Shown in pieces: positions 12,961-24,545 of a stretch of DNA of 64,000 bases (within the stretch, counting starts at the first letter, position 1; each line of letters opens with the position of its first letter). Position numbers and translations under genes: made by a program. The notes under the pieces are model-generated. The model worked only from the letters and a program-made list of their open reading frames with translations, did not search any database and was not told where the DNA came from. The DNA is from Morella rubra (taxonomy: Eukaryota > Streptophyta > Magnoliopsida > Fagales > Myricaceae): positions 7,399,419 through 7,463,418 of the forward strand of contig CM025855.1 of assembly GCA_003952965.2 (NCBI GenBank), written 5' to 3'.

Positions 12961-15900
12961 CCGGGTAAAAAATCAAAAAAAAAAAAAAAAAAAAACCTAA
13001 AATTACCTAACATTGGCAGTGCCAATAAATACTCCCGACAAAAATCTAAGAAATCCCCGCACGCTTCAGACGCTCCCCAGAGCTAACGGACCAATCGTGG
13101 AATGCCTACCCCTACTGGTCCTACGGCTTTTTATTTGGTTCGTTGAAAAGTTCCTTTCGTTTGTACCCCGGGCCACTTTATAGTCTCAATCTTTTCAATA
13201 GAGGGCCAAGGACTAAAACACTGGACCAGTCGGCCCAATAAAGACCCTTCCCTCCCTTCTGGAATCTCTCTGTAAAAGTGCGTAGCTGCTTCTCATCACT
13301 CATCACTCATCACTCATCACTCATCAGAATCCCAAATGACATCAAGCGTGGGACCCGTCCAAGATATTAACTATATCAGTATTTCTAGCCCATGGGATAC
13401 CAAATTTGTGGGTCCCCACGAAGACCAGTGGCATGAAGTATGAACCATCCGAATCTCGTCGATCGTAGCCCCCTCTCATCCAAACAGTACCCACATCTTC
13501 AAACTTTTCCTGAGACGCTGATCTCACAGAATTTTAACCAAATTTGACTCTTGAGAGCTGAACCAAAAGAGAGAAAAGTCAGTTGCAGTTAAAGAATGGT
13601 GGCGAAACAAAAACAAAGAAAAATCTCAGACTTAAGGAAGAAGCAAAGCTAGCAGTAACAAATATAGAAAAGAAAGAAACGCGTTCCGGTTGGGCCAGCA
13701 TGCAGAGCGACCTGCAGGTGCTGTGGAGCAAGTAATGATGGAGCTAACGCACCCTCCTCCCCAACACTCTTTTTTTCTGTTTTACTTTTGAGGCTCTAAC
13801 ACATTTGCTTCATCCTTTTACCTTTGTGTGATTGCGTGCACAGTCTCTAGGCACATTGCCTCGGGAAAAAACAAACGCACAAAAAGCCTTGGGACACGAG
13901 GTGCAAAAAGTCACATCCCCCACCCACGTGTTTCTGTACAAAAAATGGTTAAAATATGAGGAAGTATGTCTGGGAACCGTAAACCCTAAGAGGGTTAAAA
14001 AGTGGATATTCACTTTTTCTGTCGGTTTTTCCAGTTTCAGGCCGGATAGAGGTTCAGTGACTGTGGTAAGTGCAAAAGGTGGATCGTCTTTTACTTTTCA
14101 CAGGTGCCGATCTTATGCATCGGCCGGAAAGGTTCCTTTCAGTCTTTTACTTTGCATGATATCTTAAAGAAGACCTCTGAAATGCAGAAACTGACCTCAT
14201 TTATGCGCTGGAGTTGACAAATAAAACCTACAACTACAAGGTACCTAGCTTGTGTTGCGAGACTGGCTTATTGAGACGCAAAAACGATCTTGATCTTAAA
14301 TGGTTAAACGCATTTATTGAACTTCTCTTTCTCTTTCTTTTTAAATTGTTGAACTTATCTTTCTGAATTAGGGCTATTCATGAGCGATCTGGATTCTAAT
14401 ACTCTTATTTTAGGAATAAAATTTTGACTTTATTAATATTTAGATGTTTAGGTTATAAAACTAATTTAAGTGTTCGGAGTTTGAAGATGGCCTTTTTATT
14501 TGATCAGTATATTTTAAAAAAATTAAGATTTTTTTGTAATTTTTTATTTAAATTTTACAGTATAATTTGAGTAAAAAATTTCAGGAAATCTTCGTCTATT
14601 TTCAAACTAAACTAAATCTATACAAACTTGATGCATAAAGGGAGGAACAACAAAATTTTTGTTACTACGTAAAAGTTAAAATTGTTGAAAACTCATAGAT
14701 ATTTACCCTATTTTAGTATAATCAGTAACATCTAAATTTCAAAGTACCTAAAATGAAAACCATGTTACAAATCGGTAATACAAGTTATATAACCCACCCT
14801 AGCTACCTCTCTTGTTTTCAGTTTTTGCTATTTTAAATCTATAATAAAATACTTGTGAAAAATTATTAGCAATCGAAACCCATTGATTTGGAATTCTAAC
14901 ATGCAAATAGAACCTAAAGATACAGTTCACCAAGCTTTCAATTCTCTGCTCCACTGTCCTACTCGAGAGTTGCATTCTGTATGAAGGTAAAAAAAGGGAA
15001 AAGCAAAAAAGTTATGGGGTCTAAAACGGAAATAATTAAAAGTAAAAAGATACTTAAAGAAATGTGCTAAAATTACCGGTACCAATGTGTAAAACTAGTC
15101 CTCGTAAGTGAAACCCTATATTTGTCCTGCTCCCCGCAGTGGAGTGAAGCTGGCCCCACTAGTCACGGGGATATGTGAAAAACGACAGCTAGACTAACAA
15201 TTCGTATTATTTTATCAAATAATTCAAATATCCTTGGTGGTGTTCTTTAAATGAATTTATCGCCAAATTTTCCTCATGACTCTCCTACGAATTTATCGTT
15301 TCAGTGCTCGTCTTGGACGTGGTTCCTTTTGAATCGGCGTAATCGAAGTGCGACAAGTCGACAAGCGGTAGCCCACTAAACTCAACTACCTGCTTTTATT
15401 ATTGCCACATTAAAAGACCCATGCCACTAAATATTTTTTTTTTTTTCTTTTTTTTTTTTTTGAGAATAGCGACCCTTATCTACGGCCAGAATTAAATTAA
15501 ACGTCTCCTGATTTTTTAATTAAAGTTTGATTTCGCGTTAAACCCAACAGCAACTTAGATATTTTAAACCTTTAAAATAGATTTTTTAAAGATATTTTGA
15601 TCATTCAATTGAGTAGTAGCTCAAGCGAGGACAAGAAGTTTGAGTTATGTCTAATTTAAGGAAAGAATCAGACTCTAAACTTATATTAATTTAGTCGAAA
15701 AAATATAGAACACAATCAGTTTAAATTAGACTTACGGAATGTCGTTGAATTTTTACAAATACATGGAGCTCATCACATTTCTTGCTTTTTTAGGCAAAGG
15801 AGAAAGTCATGGCAGGATTTGAAAACAGATTGGGTGCATTCTTTTTACACTAGTGCAGCTGATTAAGATTATGTATATTCTAACTACAAATCATAGAACA

Positions 15901-16167
15901 CTAGTGTCATATAATGTAATTAGGATTAATTTGTCATAATGAAACTACTAAGCCAGTTGTATCCAAATTTAAGGGGTTATTATTTGAAACTTATAATATG
16001 ATTTATTATACTCCGATTTCCATTGGCAAATTAGAACTGATATCATCTCAGGGTTTTCTTAATAAAACATAAAATAAAATAATTTTCAAAAGGCTTAAGA
16101 TACCTATAAGTGCAGTTAATTCTAAGTTACTCTTTTTTAAATTTTAGATAACGAAGGGAACCCCTTA
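12961..16167. other. Intergenic DNA upstream of the HIPP gene
   Basis: It contains an A21 run near 12974-12994, a (catcact)4 tandem repeat at 13294-13325 and a pyrimidine-rich T tract near 15430-15460. An open frame of 111 codons at 13832-14167 on the + strand lies in a GC-richer patch. It shows no recognisable domain and no coding-type neighbours, so I do not call it a gene. Otherwise nothing is recognised. Confidence 0.45.
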
Positions 16168-16388
16168 CATTTACGTGGTGTTTGAATGTGAAAATTTTAG
16201 GATGATGAAAATTTTGAGATATTGGGGTTGGTAAAAAGTGAAGAGAGGGATGATTAAAATTTTTTTTTTATATATATTTAAAGTGAAAAGTAATGATTTG
16301 ATAAGGATAGAGAGAATTTTGAAAAGTTATTTTTATTAGGATGAAAATGTTGGGTGGTGGAAATTTTAGGTAGTGAACACCACCTTAA
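16168..16388. mobile_element. Small MITE-like element
   Basis: The left end reads gtggtgtttgaatgtgaaaa and the right end, on the other strand, reads gtggtgttcactacctaaaa, giving short imperfect inverted termini around about 220 AT-rich bases. The interior also has facing copies of gaaaattttagg. The target duplication is not clear. Confidence 0.45.
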
Positions 16389-17544
16389 ATTCGTTACTTG
16401 TATTTTAAACCTTCGTTAAGGTAATGGGGGCATATTAATTTCAAAGTAAAGTTTTTTATTTTTTATTTTTGGATAATGATCAAGGGAACCCCTTTATATT
16501 TTGTATATTAAACCTCGATTTACTTAATGGGAACATATTAATTTACCCTAAAATGTTGGATAAGGCAGCAAGTTCATCCTTAGTTCATAACATGCGCGTA
16601 ATATTTTATTAGGAAAGGCAACCGTTAAAAAAACCAAACACTGAAACACTGAACACGTGTGTTGTTTCTAAGAAATTTATTCTGTTATTTTCGTGTTAGA
16701 ACGCCTGTAATTTTCTCTAAACTTTTATGGCCAACAAAATGATTTGAGCTTTTTTTTTTGGAATAATATGAAAATTCTCTGCACTTAATTCTTGCGTCGT
16801 AATTCGGACGGACTGATCCAATTAAAAAAAACAATCGACTAGAATAAGAACATAATAATAAATTTCAGAAACTGATTTCAGAAAATTCTACTCACTGAAA
16901 CTTCTTCTGCTTCCGACCATTAAAGTATAGCCTCGGTTAAAATCCTGCATCTCTATCTATATGCAATTTTTAGAGACCAGGAGCGAGACAGACTAGTCCG
17001 GTCTCAGTAATTGATCACAAGAAGTACAGGCACATGTGACAAAGAGGACAGAGATAGAAGTCGGCCTGTCAAGTCGCTGTTCTTCTTTTGTTGTTTTTTT
17101 TCCGTAGTATTTAACGTTAAATCACATCATTTCAGAATTCAGAGCACCCTGATCCCTCCCTCTTATTTTACTCTCTCTGTCCTTCCCTCTGATTTTAATC
17201 TCCCTCTTACTTTCAACTTCTTTGTGATTTTCCTCTTGTTTGTCTTGAACTCTTGCCTCTGTCATTGGGTTTGTCTTTTTCCACTTTTTTATTTTTGTTA
17301 CAATTTTTTAAAAAGAATTGTGTAGTTTTTAACTTTTAAAGCTCAAGACCCATGTGCTTTTGTTTTCTTGGTCTTGAGAACCGAAGAGGGAAGAACAGAG
17401 CCAAGGGGGTGAACGGAAGAATCTATAAGTTACAGAAAACTCACATGCCAGCCCTTTTACCCCCACTAGCTTAGGTGTTTATCCCTTTATTCTTTTCTAG
17501 CAGAGAGAGAGAGAAATTCTTTCATTGCGAACAGCACTGAAGAA
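16389..17544. promoter_or_regulatory. Probable promoter and 5' UTR region of the HIPP gene
   Basis: This is the sequence immediately upstream of the HIPP start codon. The last 500 bases are rich in C and T, ending with a gag repeat (17500-17514) shortly before the start, as is common in plant 5' untranslated leaders. No TATA box or known metal-response element could be assigned with confidence. Confidence 0.3.
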
Positions 17545-19394
17545 ATGACTAAAGAAGAAGACTTTAAGCTACTCAAGATCCAGGTCTTTCTCTCTCTCTA
17601 TTAACCACATTCTTTCTGTCATCAAGTCGTTCTTTTGCTTTTATATAGTTATTTTCCTCCGAATATAGCAAAGTTGGGTGGTGGTCTTTTCTTTAAGAAT
17701 CTTTTTCTTGTTTACCTCATTCCTTTTATTTTCATCTACAGACGTGTGTTCTCAAAGTGAACGTTCACTGTGATGGGTGTAAGCAGAAAGTGAAGAAACT
17801 CCTTCAGAGGATTGAAGGTGCTCCCCTCTATCTTTTGCTTCTCTTTCTGGTTACTCAGCGTGCACCGTGTCTTAATGTTTGGTTGCTGAGAAAGTGGAAG
17901 GGGGAGAAGATATTTAAACTTGAAGTGCATTTTGTGGGCCCGTGGCGAAAACAACCATGAAATGAAGTGTGCGTCGTACTATGAGTTTACTTTCTTGAGG
18001 GGTTAAACTTCATGAAAATGAGTAGCAACATCAAACTAGTAAAAATCATATGTAGTTACTCTGTTCCAAGTCAATTACATGTAGAGATTTTGGGTTAGTT
18101 GCTATAGCTAGTTTGCTGATGTTCCTTTAACTATGATATCCTTCTCTGTGGACTCTTTTATTTTCACTCGAGATATCTGTTTTTGGAACTGTTCTTAAAC
18201 TGAGGAAGAATGAGGTAGTCATAATTTTCAAGGAGGTGGACAACCACGACATTGAGGAAATGTATTCACATTTTAGTCTTCAGGTTTGAGTTTGAGTTTG
18301 TGCATTTATAATCAACCCGGTTGTTCTTTTCCCTTGTTGCTTTCCCGTTTGTTTCAGGTGTGTACCAAGTAAACATAGATGCAGATCAGCAAAAAGTCAC
18401 AGTTTCTGGAAGTGTTGATGCGGCGACTTTGATCAAGAAACTAGTCAGAGCTGGGAAACATGCTGAGCTTTGGTCTCAGAAGAACAACCACAACCACAAC
18501 CAAAACCAAAAGCAGAAGAACAACTGCATCAAAGATGATAAGAACAGAGGCCAAAAGCAAGGATTGATCAAGGGTCTTGAAGCCTTCAAAAATCAGCAGA
18601 AACTTGCTGCTCTCAGCTCTGAAGAAGATGATGATTATTTTGACGATGAGGAAGAGGATGATGAAGAGGATGAGCTGTTGTTTCTCCGGGAGAAAGCTAA
18701 CCAACTAGGTCTGCTTAGGCAGCAGGCGATTGATGCAAAGAAAGGCGTTGGAGCCATTGCAGCTGGCTCCCACAATGGAAAAATGAACAATGCTGGGAAT
18801 GGAAACGTTGGGAATGGAAAGAAAGTACACCCGGGTCAGAATATGGGAATGAAGGCTAGTCCAGGTGGGATTGATCCGAAAACCATGGCGGCTCTGAAAA
18901 TGAACAGTGCTCATTTGGGTGGTGGGCACATCAATGCTGGAGAAGGGAATAGAGCAAATGACATTAATGCCATGATGGGTTTGGCTGGTTTTCACGGGAA
19001 TGGGATTAATGTTGCTCCGGCCGCTGCTCTTGGAGGCAATTCCAATAGTTTGGGAGGGTTTCAAGTCCAATCCAACAATCCGTATCAGGGATCTTCAGCC
19101 GCGCTCCCAGTCCCCACTGGTGGTCAATACCCCGCATCCATGCTGATGAACATGAATGGCTACAACAATCCATCTCCAATGATGATGAACATGAACATGC
19201 AGGCCAGGCATGCCATGCAACAACCCCAAATGATGTATCACAGGTCCCCATTTGTTCCCCCTAGCACCGGTTATTACTACAATTATAGTGCAAGCCCTAA
19301 CCGATACTCTTACAATGAAGCCAATTACAGTGGTCATAACTCTGCAGCTCATATGTTCAGTGACGATAACACAAGCAGCTGTTCCATAATGTAA
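17545..19394 (+). CDS. HIPP: Heavy-metal-associated isoprenylated plant protein (HIPP)
   Basis: Three exons join in frame: 17545-17583, 17742-17817 and 18358-19394, all with GT-AG introns, giving 383 residues. An HMA domain at about residues 13-75 begins [19 protein letters not shown]; the CDGC pair is the metal-binding motif, and the two introns cut the domain at positions usual for this family. Next come an Asn/His/Lys/Gln-rich linker, a strongly acidic Asp/Glu run, a Gly/Asn-rich region and a Met/Pro/Tyr-rich tail. The protein ends CSIM, a CaaX box for farnesylation, so it is probably lipid-anchored. HIPPs are plant-specific metallochaperone-like proteins linked to metal and stress responses; the metal and partners of this one cannot be read from sequence. 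The gene looks intact. Confidence 0.93.
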
Positions 19395-20249
19395 TCCAAA
19401 TTAAAAATTAGTGTAGAAAAAGAAAAGTACGGTGTTGACTTGAATACTCTGTTAGTGGAGTTGATGGGTTTTGACCGTTTTGCATCGTTCTCTCTGGTAA
19501 GGTTTGGTTAGGAGGGGAGGCTGGGGAAATCCTATCAGTGTATTGTGTAGTTGTTGATGGTGTTTCTTTTTCTTTTTTATGTGAACTCGTTTTAAGTTCT
19601 GTCTGCTTGTTCATTCGTTGTTTCGGGACTGACTACCATATTCTGGTCTATGAGCAGCCACAGTAGCACTAGTAAATAAACAAACGGAATGATTGACATA
19701 TAAAATTCCTGCAAAGACAATGGTCTGTGGAGTTCTTTAATTAATCTATCAGCAGACAAGGTGACATTGGTTAGTGGATGCCGTAGTGGCGTAATGACAG
19801 TGTGCAGAGAGTTAAAAAAGCTAGCTAGGTTGACAATGTGTATATGCTGTGCCCGTCGCGTGTACGTTTGTAAACAGTGGTGTCCCAACGGGACCACACC
19901 ATTTTTTTTTTACTTCATTGTCTGAGTCTTTCTAACAAAACAGGGGAGCAGCAATGACTCTATTTGGGCTCCTAGTTAGGCTAGACCTATTAAATGCTTA
20001 CGAAAAGAGAAATAAAACGGCCTGTGGTTCGGTACAGAGGCCTAGCACCGCATGGTGCCCGGAAGGGATTGTTTAGCCAATGGGACTAAGGGTAATGATA
20101 CAAGAAATGCTTGGTGTTATTTTAGGGATAAAATTCAAGGGTTAAGGATTTTTGAGTGTGTAGAACTTATTTCTAATATTAATCATAAACTATTAGATTC
20201 TTTTTAGAAGAACCTGAGAAAAATTCAGGAAGAACATTAAGCATTTCTC
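19395..20249. other. 3' flank of the HIPP gene and intergenic DNA
   Basis: The first 250 bases after the HIPP stop are T-rich and probably hold its 3' untranslated region; an aataaa-type signal (gtaaataaac) lies near 19670. No gene is recognised in the rest. Confidence 0.4.
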
Positions 20250-21697
20250 TAATGATATACCCTCGACACAAAATTGACTTCTAGCCAACCCTATATGTGT
20301 GGCACCAGGTTTAAAAAAATAAAAATTGCTTGCAAAAATGCTTACCTCTTCCCCAAAAAAAACTGCCGCTCATTTGCTTTCATCCTTTTCATCCTCTCCC
20401 CCAAACGAATTGAGGTCGCCAATCTCAATCGTCAATTCCTCTTCAGATACTTTGTTAGTTTTTCTATCTTTCTTTTTCCTCTCTTTTGTTTTGGTTTTTT
20501 TATCTGAATCGAAGTTTATTTGTTTCCCAGAAGTTTTGGTTTTCACTCTCAAGTTTGAATATATGAATGAAACCCATGTCATGGGTATTTAGAAAAATGA
20601 TGGAACTCTTTCGAAATATGTAAATTTTGCTTATATCATAATTCTGGGTCACTTTGGATGTTGAAATTATCATGCATTCTTAGAGGACCTCATAGAATGG
20701 GCAAATCCTCATATTTGCTAAATTTGCTTCGATTTTTGGTGATCAAAGCTTTTGGGGTACTTAGGTCACCAATAGTATGTGTTAATTTTCTTAAAACCAA
20801 AACTGTATATTGAAAACATCTAGAGGTGAGCATGAGCAATCTGCATTGTCTCCTATGTTTTTTTTTTTTATTAAATCAGTTAATTTAATGCTTTACCATG
20901 TGTATTGCTGTCCCCTAATGACTTCCAACAATTCCTTTGGTTTATGTGTGTTCTATATGTGACATTTTGGATTTTCAATTTCTTTTTCGCAAATATTTTC
21001 TTAGCGGTGACTGTTCCGTTTAAGATTTGAAGATGTTGGGAAGCCAAAAGCGGAGGTTGCAGCAAAGGTGTTATAGAAAGAGTTAGTGGTGTGAATATCA
21101 AGCCACATTATTGCCGAATTGAAGACAAAGACTTGATTTTTACAGTGATTTCAGTATTATAGTTCTTGGTTTTGATTCAATTGAGGCTGGAGCTACATCA
21201 ATGCTGTAACTTGTAGTTTTCTTGGTATGGATCTAAAACCCTGCCAATAACTTCTTGTAATGTAATAAAGTGCAACACCCGTTTGGGCATCTCAAGGGCT
21301 ATAGTCTGATTCTTCAATATAGACGAATCTGTAAAATTAAATGGCTTATATGAACCTTGGTTGAGTGGCAGCATCCTTAAATTTTTCATGCTGGCTTCAT
21401 AGCATGTCATTCTTAAACTGACTAGTTGTTACTAAACTCTGCTTGCACTAATCTACCTTCTCTCATTGTTGTTTGGAAATTTAGAGTATGATTCTGATGA
21501 TAACGCTCAAGAAGAAATCATTAAACCTATTCTGATGCACCCTTGCTGAAACTCCTAGAACTGCTGCCCATTGCATTGAATATGCCCACTTAATCAAGTG
21601 GGATGAGGTAATAAATTACTCAACTATTTGTATTTTCCCTTTGCCGAATTGTTGATTTTTAAACTGCTTTCTGTGTAATCTAAATATCATTTTATTT
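20250..21697 (+). repeat. Left arm of a 1.45-kb inverted duplication
   Basis: From taatgatatacc at 20250 to the atatcattt region near 21697, the sequence matches the reverse complement of 30960-32406 almost throughout, including introns and exon remnants of an ECR1-like gene. The arms are separated by about 9.3 kb. Outside both outer borders similarity stops and no matching target duplication is seen, so this reads as an inverted segmental duplication rather than the termini of one transposon. Confidence 0.85.
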
Positions 21698-21763
21698 TTA
21701 GGTTCATAGTGGAAAGGCTTTTGATCTGGATGAACTGGAAGATGTCCAAGGACCCCCAAGATT
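20411..21763 (+). pseudogene. ECR1: Fragment of NEDD8-activating enzyme E1 catalytic subunit (ECR1/UBA3-like)
   Basis: Several exon remnants lie in the right order with introns between them. They are VANLNRQFLFR (20414-20446); FEDVGKPKAEVAAK then VSGVNIKPHYCRIEDKDL and FSIIVLGFDSIEA (about 21022-21222); YDSDDNAQEE (about 21485-21510); CTLAETPRTAA and HCIEYAHLIKWDE (about 21538-21608); and VHSGKAFDLDELED (from 21702). These are the adenylation-domain and catalytic-cysteine regions of the enzyme that activates the ubiquitin-like protein NEDD8/RUB; the Cys before TLAETPR is still encoded. The first donor site is mutated (AGAT instead of AGGT), there are single-base frame shifts near 21070 and 21140, about 40 codons before the catalytic Cys are missing, and both gene ends are absent. 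The retained introns show a DNA-level copy, not a retrocopy. Confidence 0.8.
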
Positions 21764-22228
21764 TGGGTTCTGGAAGGCCAGAGTGAACCTGGATGCAGAT
21801 ATATTGTAAAAGTCATTTTGTCCTGTTATCAGTAGCAAGGAGCATGGAGCATGGCAGCCTTTTGAGTTATTTTGGCCGAGACATTTAATATAGTGTGATC
21901 TGAAACTAGTTATAACATTGCTGCTGTAAATGAAGTAGAATTTTTTGGATATATGGTGTAATTTGGATTGATTTGGATTTGGTATCACAACAGAAATTTG
22001 GGCTGTGTTTGAGAGCTGCTTTCAAGGTTAATTTTTGTTTTCGATTTCAAAACATGTTTTAAAGTGATTTTTATTGGAGATAGTAAAAATAGGTTTATAG
22101 GTTTGAAATTAGTTTGGAAAATGTTTTGTATTATATATTTATTTATTGGAGTTTGTGAAAAATTAGTTTGGAAATTGTTTCTGTGAACGAATTAAAATGA
22201 AAACTGTTTTCAAATAAATAATTATTAA
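21764..22228. other. Flank of the ECR1 fragment, MITE-like part
   Basis: Just after the ECR1 remnant the frame stops near 21810. From about 22003 an AT-rich stretch begins gggctgtgtttgagagctgc with interior runs like gttttgaaa-type words, resembling the MITE-like elements elsewhere in the window. Its borders could not be fixed. Confidence 0.35.
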
Positions 22229-22466
22229 GCCCTGGAATTTCCAGACATGTCGCGCGCGGGGGGCTCTGGAAATTCCAGGCCCTGAAGCACGCGCGGGGGC
22301 TTTGGGAATTTTAGGCCCTGGCACGAGTGCGTGGGGGCTCTAGAAATTCCAAGCCCTGCCGCGCGCGGAGGGCTCTGGAAATTCCAGACCCTGCCACGCG
22401 CGGGGGGTGCTAGGAATTCCAGCCCCTGTCGCGCACGTCCCGCGCATAAAGCCCTGGAAATTAGGA
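22229..22466. repeat. GC-rich palindromic minisatellite
   Basis: About six degenerate units, spaced 34 to 40 bases, each combine a perfect or near-perfect palindrome (CTGGAAATTCCAG at 22266 and 22375; variants near 22231, 22300, 22340, 22410) with a CpG-rich spacer such as gccctgccgcgcgcgg. The block is sharply GC-rich inside AT-rich DNA. Confidence 0.85.
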
Positions 22467-24545
22467 ACCATTACTACTTCAATTACAAGTTAAACCATTA
22501 CATCAAGCTATTAATGAAGAAACAAGTTCAACCATATCCAAATTACATCATAATTTCCATTACTGTTAATGATATGTCAAAAACTACTACTTCAATTACA
22601 TCAACATTGTTACTGTTAACTAAAATCCAAAACGGATGGTATGTTCTTCTTAGTCTCACTCTTCTTCCTGGAATTCTTCATCTGCACACACAACAAATAG
22701 AGCTATTTAACACGTTATAACAAAGATCAAAATAGACATATAGACATCATAGTATGCAACTCCAACCTGTAGATTGATTATATTCCAAATTCAAAAAGGT
22801 CAAATCAAATATGTCCAAGCGCCAAGTTTTGAGATCCCTGCAACATATGTACAAAAAATTATAGATGGTACTTGATATTTTATACCAATCCCAAAGATAT
22901 CATATGAATCCCATAATCTTGATAATGTTTTTTCTTTTATTAAATTACCTAAGTAGCTACACTATCTTTGAGTTCCAGTATATATCAGTTTATATATACT
23001 GGATGTTCAGTATATATCAAGCGCTCAAACGGTGAGATTTCTGATCAGCTTGATTAGGTGGATGTCTTGTTCTTATGGTCTTCTACATGGTAATTAACAA
23101 ATTGGTTTGTGATACTTTTGCGCAAGAAGTAAGAGTTTGGTTGTTTTCAATTTAGTACTTAGATATTGAATTACCTGAACGTTATTACGGATTATGTGAA
23201 GAGATTGATGTTTCTCTCAAATTCTCAGCTTGATTAGCCTGATTTCGTTTTCTTTGTCGTGCGATTACTATTTCGTTAATGTTTTCTGTGCTACTTTTCG
23301 ATATGAAGCCATGTTTTTGGGTGCTGTGGATTTTAGGACTTATTTTGCGTTTTTGAGGATTATGCGAAGTATGTATATGCTTTTAAGCTGGGTGTTGCTG
23401 TTAAAATCTTATTGGTAAAAATAGCATCCCCTTCTGCAAAAAGTTGTAATTGGGTTAATTGTATTCACTTAATGTTTTAGATAGCAGGTTTATTGATATA
23501 TACTGGTTAGATGAGAGTACTGGCCGATGATATTTGATCTTCCATGGTTTCTTTAAGTAATTAGTTCGGCTTTCTGGGATTGCAGTTTAAAATTTTTTTT
23601 TTTTTTTTTAAATTGTGAATACAGTTGAAGCCGACAATAGTTCAAGGGTTTTTTTATTTAGCTTCCAATGGCCTTATCTGAAAGTTTTCTGTAGAGATTA
23701 GGACCCTTTATTGTGTCAAAAGATTAAAGGAAGTTATGTGAAGTGAAAGGCTCACGCTTGTTTTGTGTGCTTTTGAGTCTAAAGGCAGAGGTTTGCATGA
23801 TATCTTAATATTCTTTTCAAGGATTGAAGGAATTTGATTGTGCCATCTGCTTTGGAATTTAAATCTAGGGGGCTAAGAATACCATAATACCGTTAATGAC
23901 AAGTGTGGTTCTACTTATAATTATTTAAAAAAAAAAAAAAAAAAAAAGCGCCACAGCCTTTTTAAGTTGTGTGTGATATGTTAGAAAGTGGGCCTCCACA
24001 TACTTCTACAACACCAGTGAACCTCGCTCAAGTGAACCAGTCGGTACAACTTGCTAACTCTTATACACCGAACGCAATATAGTTATGTATACCGAGTTTT
24101 GGCTTGTTAGCCAGTCTCATAATTCGTAATGGTCCATGACGGCCTAGCGGATTCATCTGGTTTAGTTTCTGTTTGTTCGATGAGAAAGCTGTTGAAATGT
24201 AGTAATCTTGGTTGTGTGTTACACATGTAGATAACTCAACAAGGGATTTGAGGTATGTGGTTCAGGTCGTGTCAATAGTTTTGAACATTCCAGGCTAGCT
24301 AGCTATGCTAGTGAATCCTCTCCCATTTTCCACTGAACTAGTGTGATAAATTAAGGCTTCAGCTGGGACCAGCTCCGAAAAGTGGGGCCTATGACCGGAG
24401 TATTTTATATGCTCCCTAGGTGACAAGATTGATGATTCTTACTATCAAATAGAGTCTTGCTGATGTTAGTACCTAGGGGTTTCAACACTGTGTTGTTTAG
24501 TTCTCAAGGGGAGAATTTGACTGTGCAATTACTTGTTATTTATAG
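22467..24545. other. No gene recognised; region upstream of the PP2C exons
   Basis: If the PP2C gene were whole, its first coding exon and a long first intron would lie here. I searched for a start-bearing exon that joins in phase with 24546 and found none I could support. An A-rich run lies at 23926-23946. An open frame at 23230-23418 has no recognisable motif. Confidence 0.4.

Noticed and set aside
13832..14167. Open frame of 111 codons on the + strand.
   Set aside because: No recognisable domain, no splice partners, and residue use not typical of a plant gene; overlapping frames are open on the other strand.
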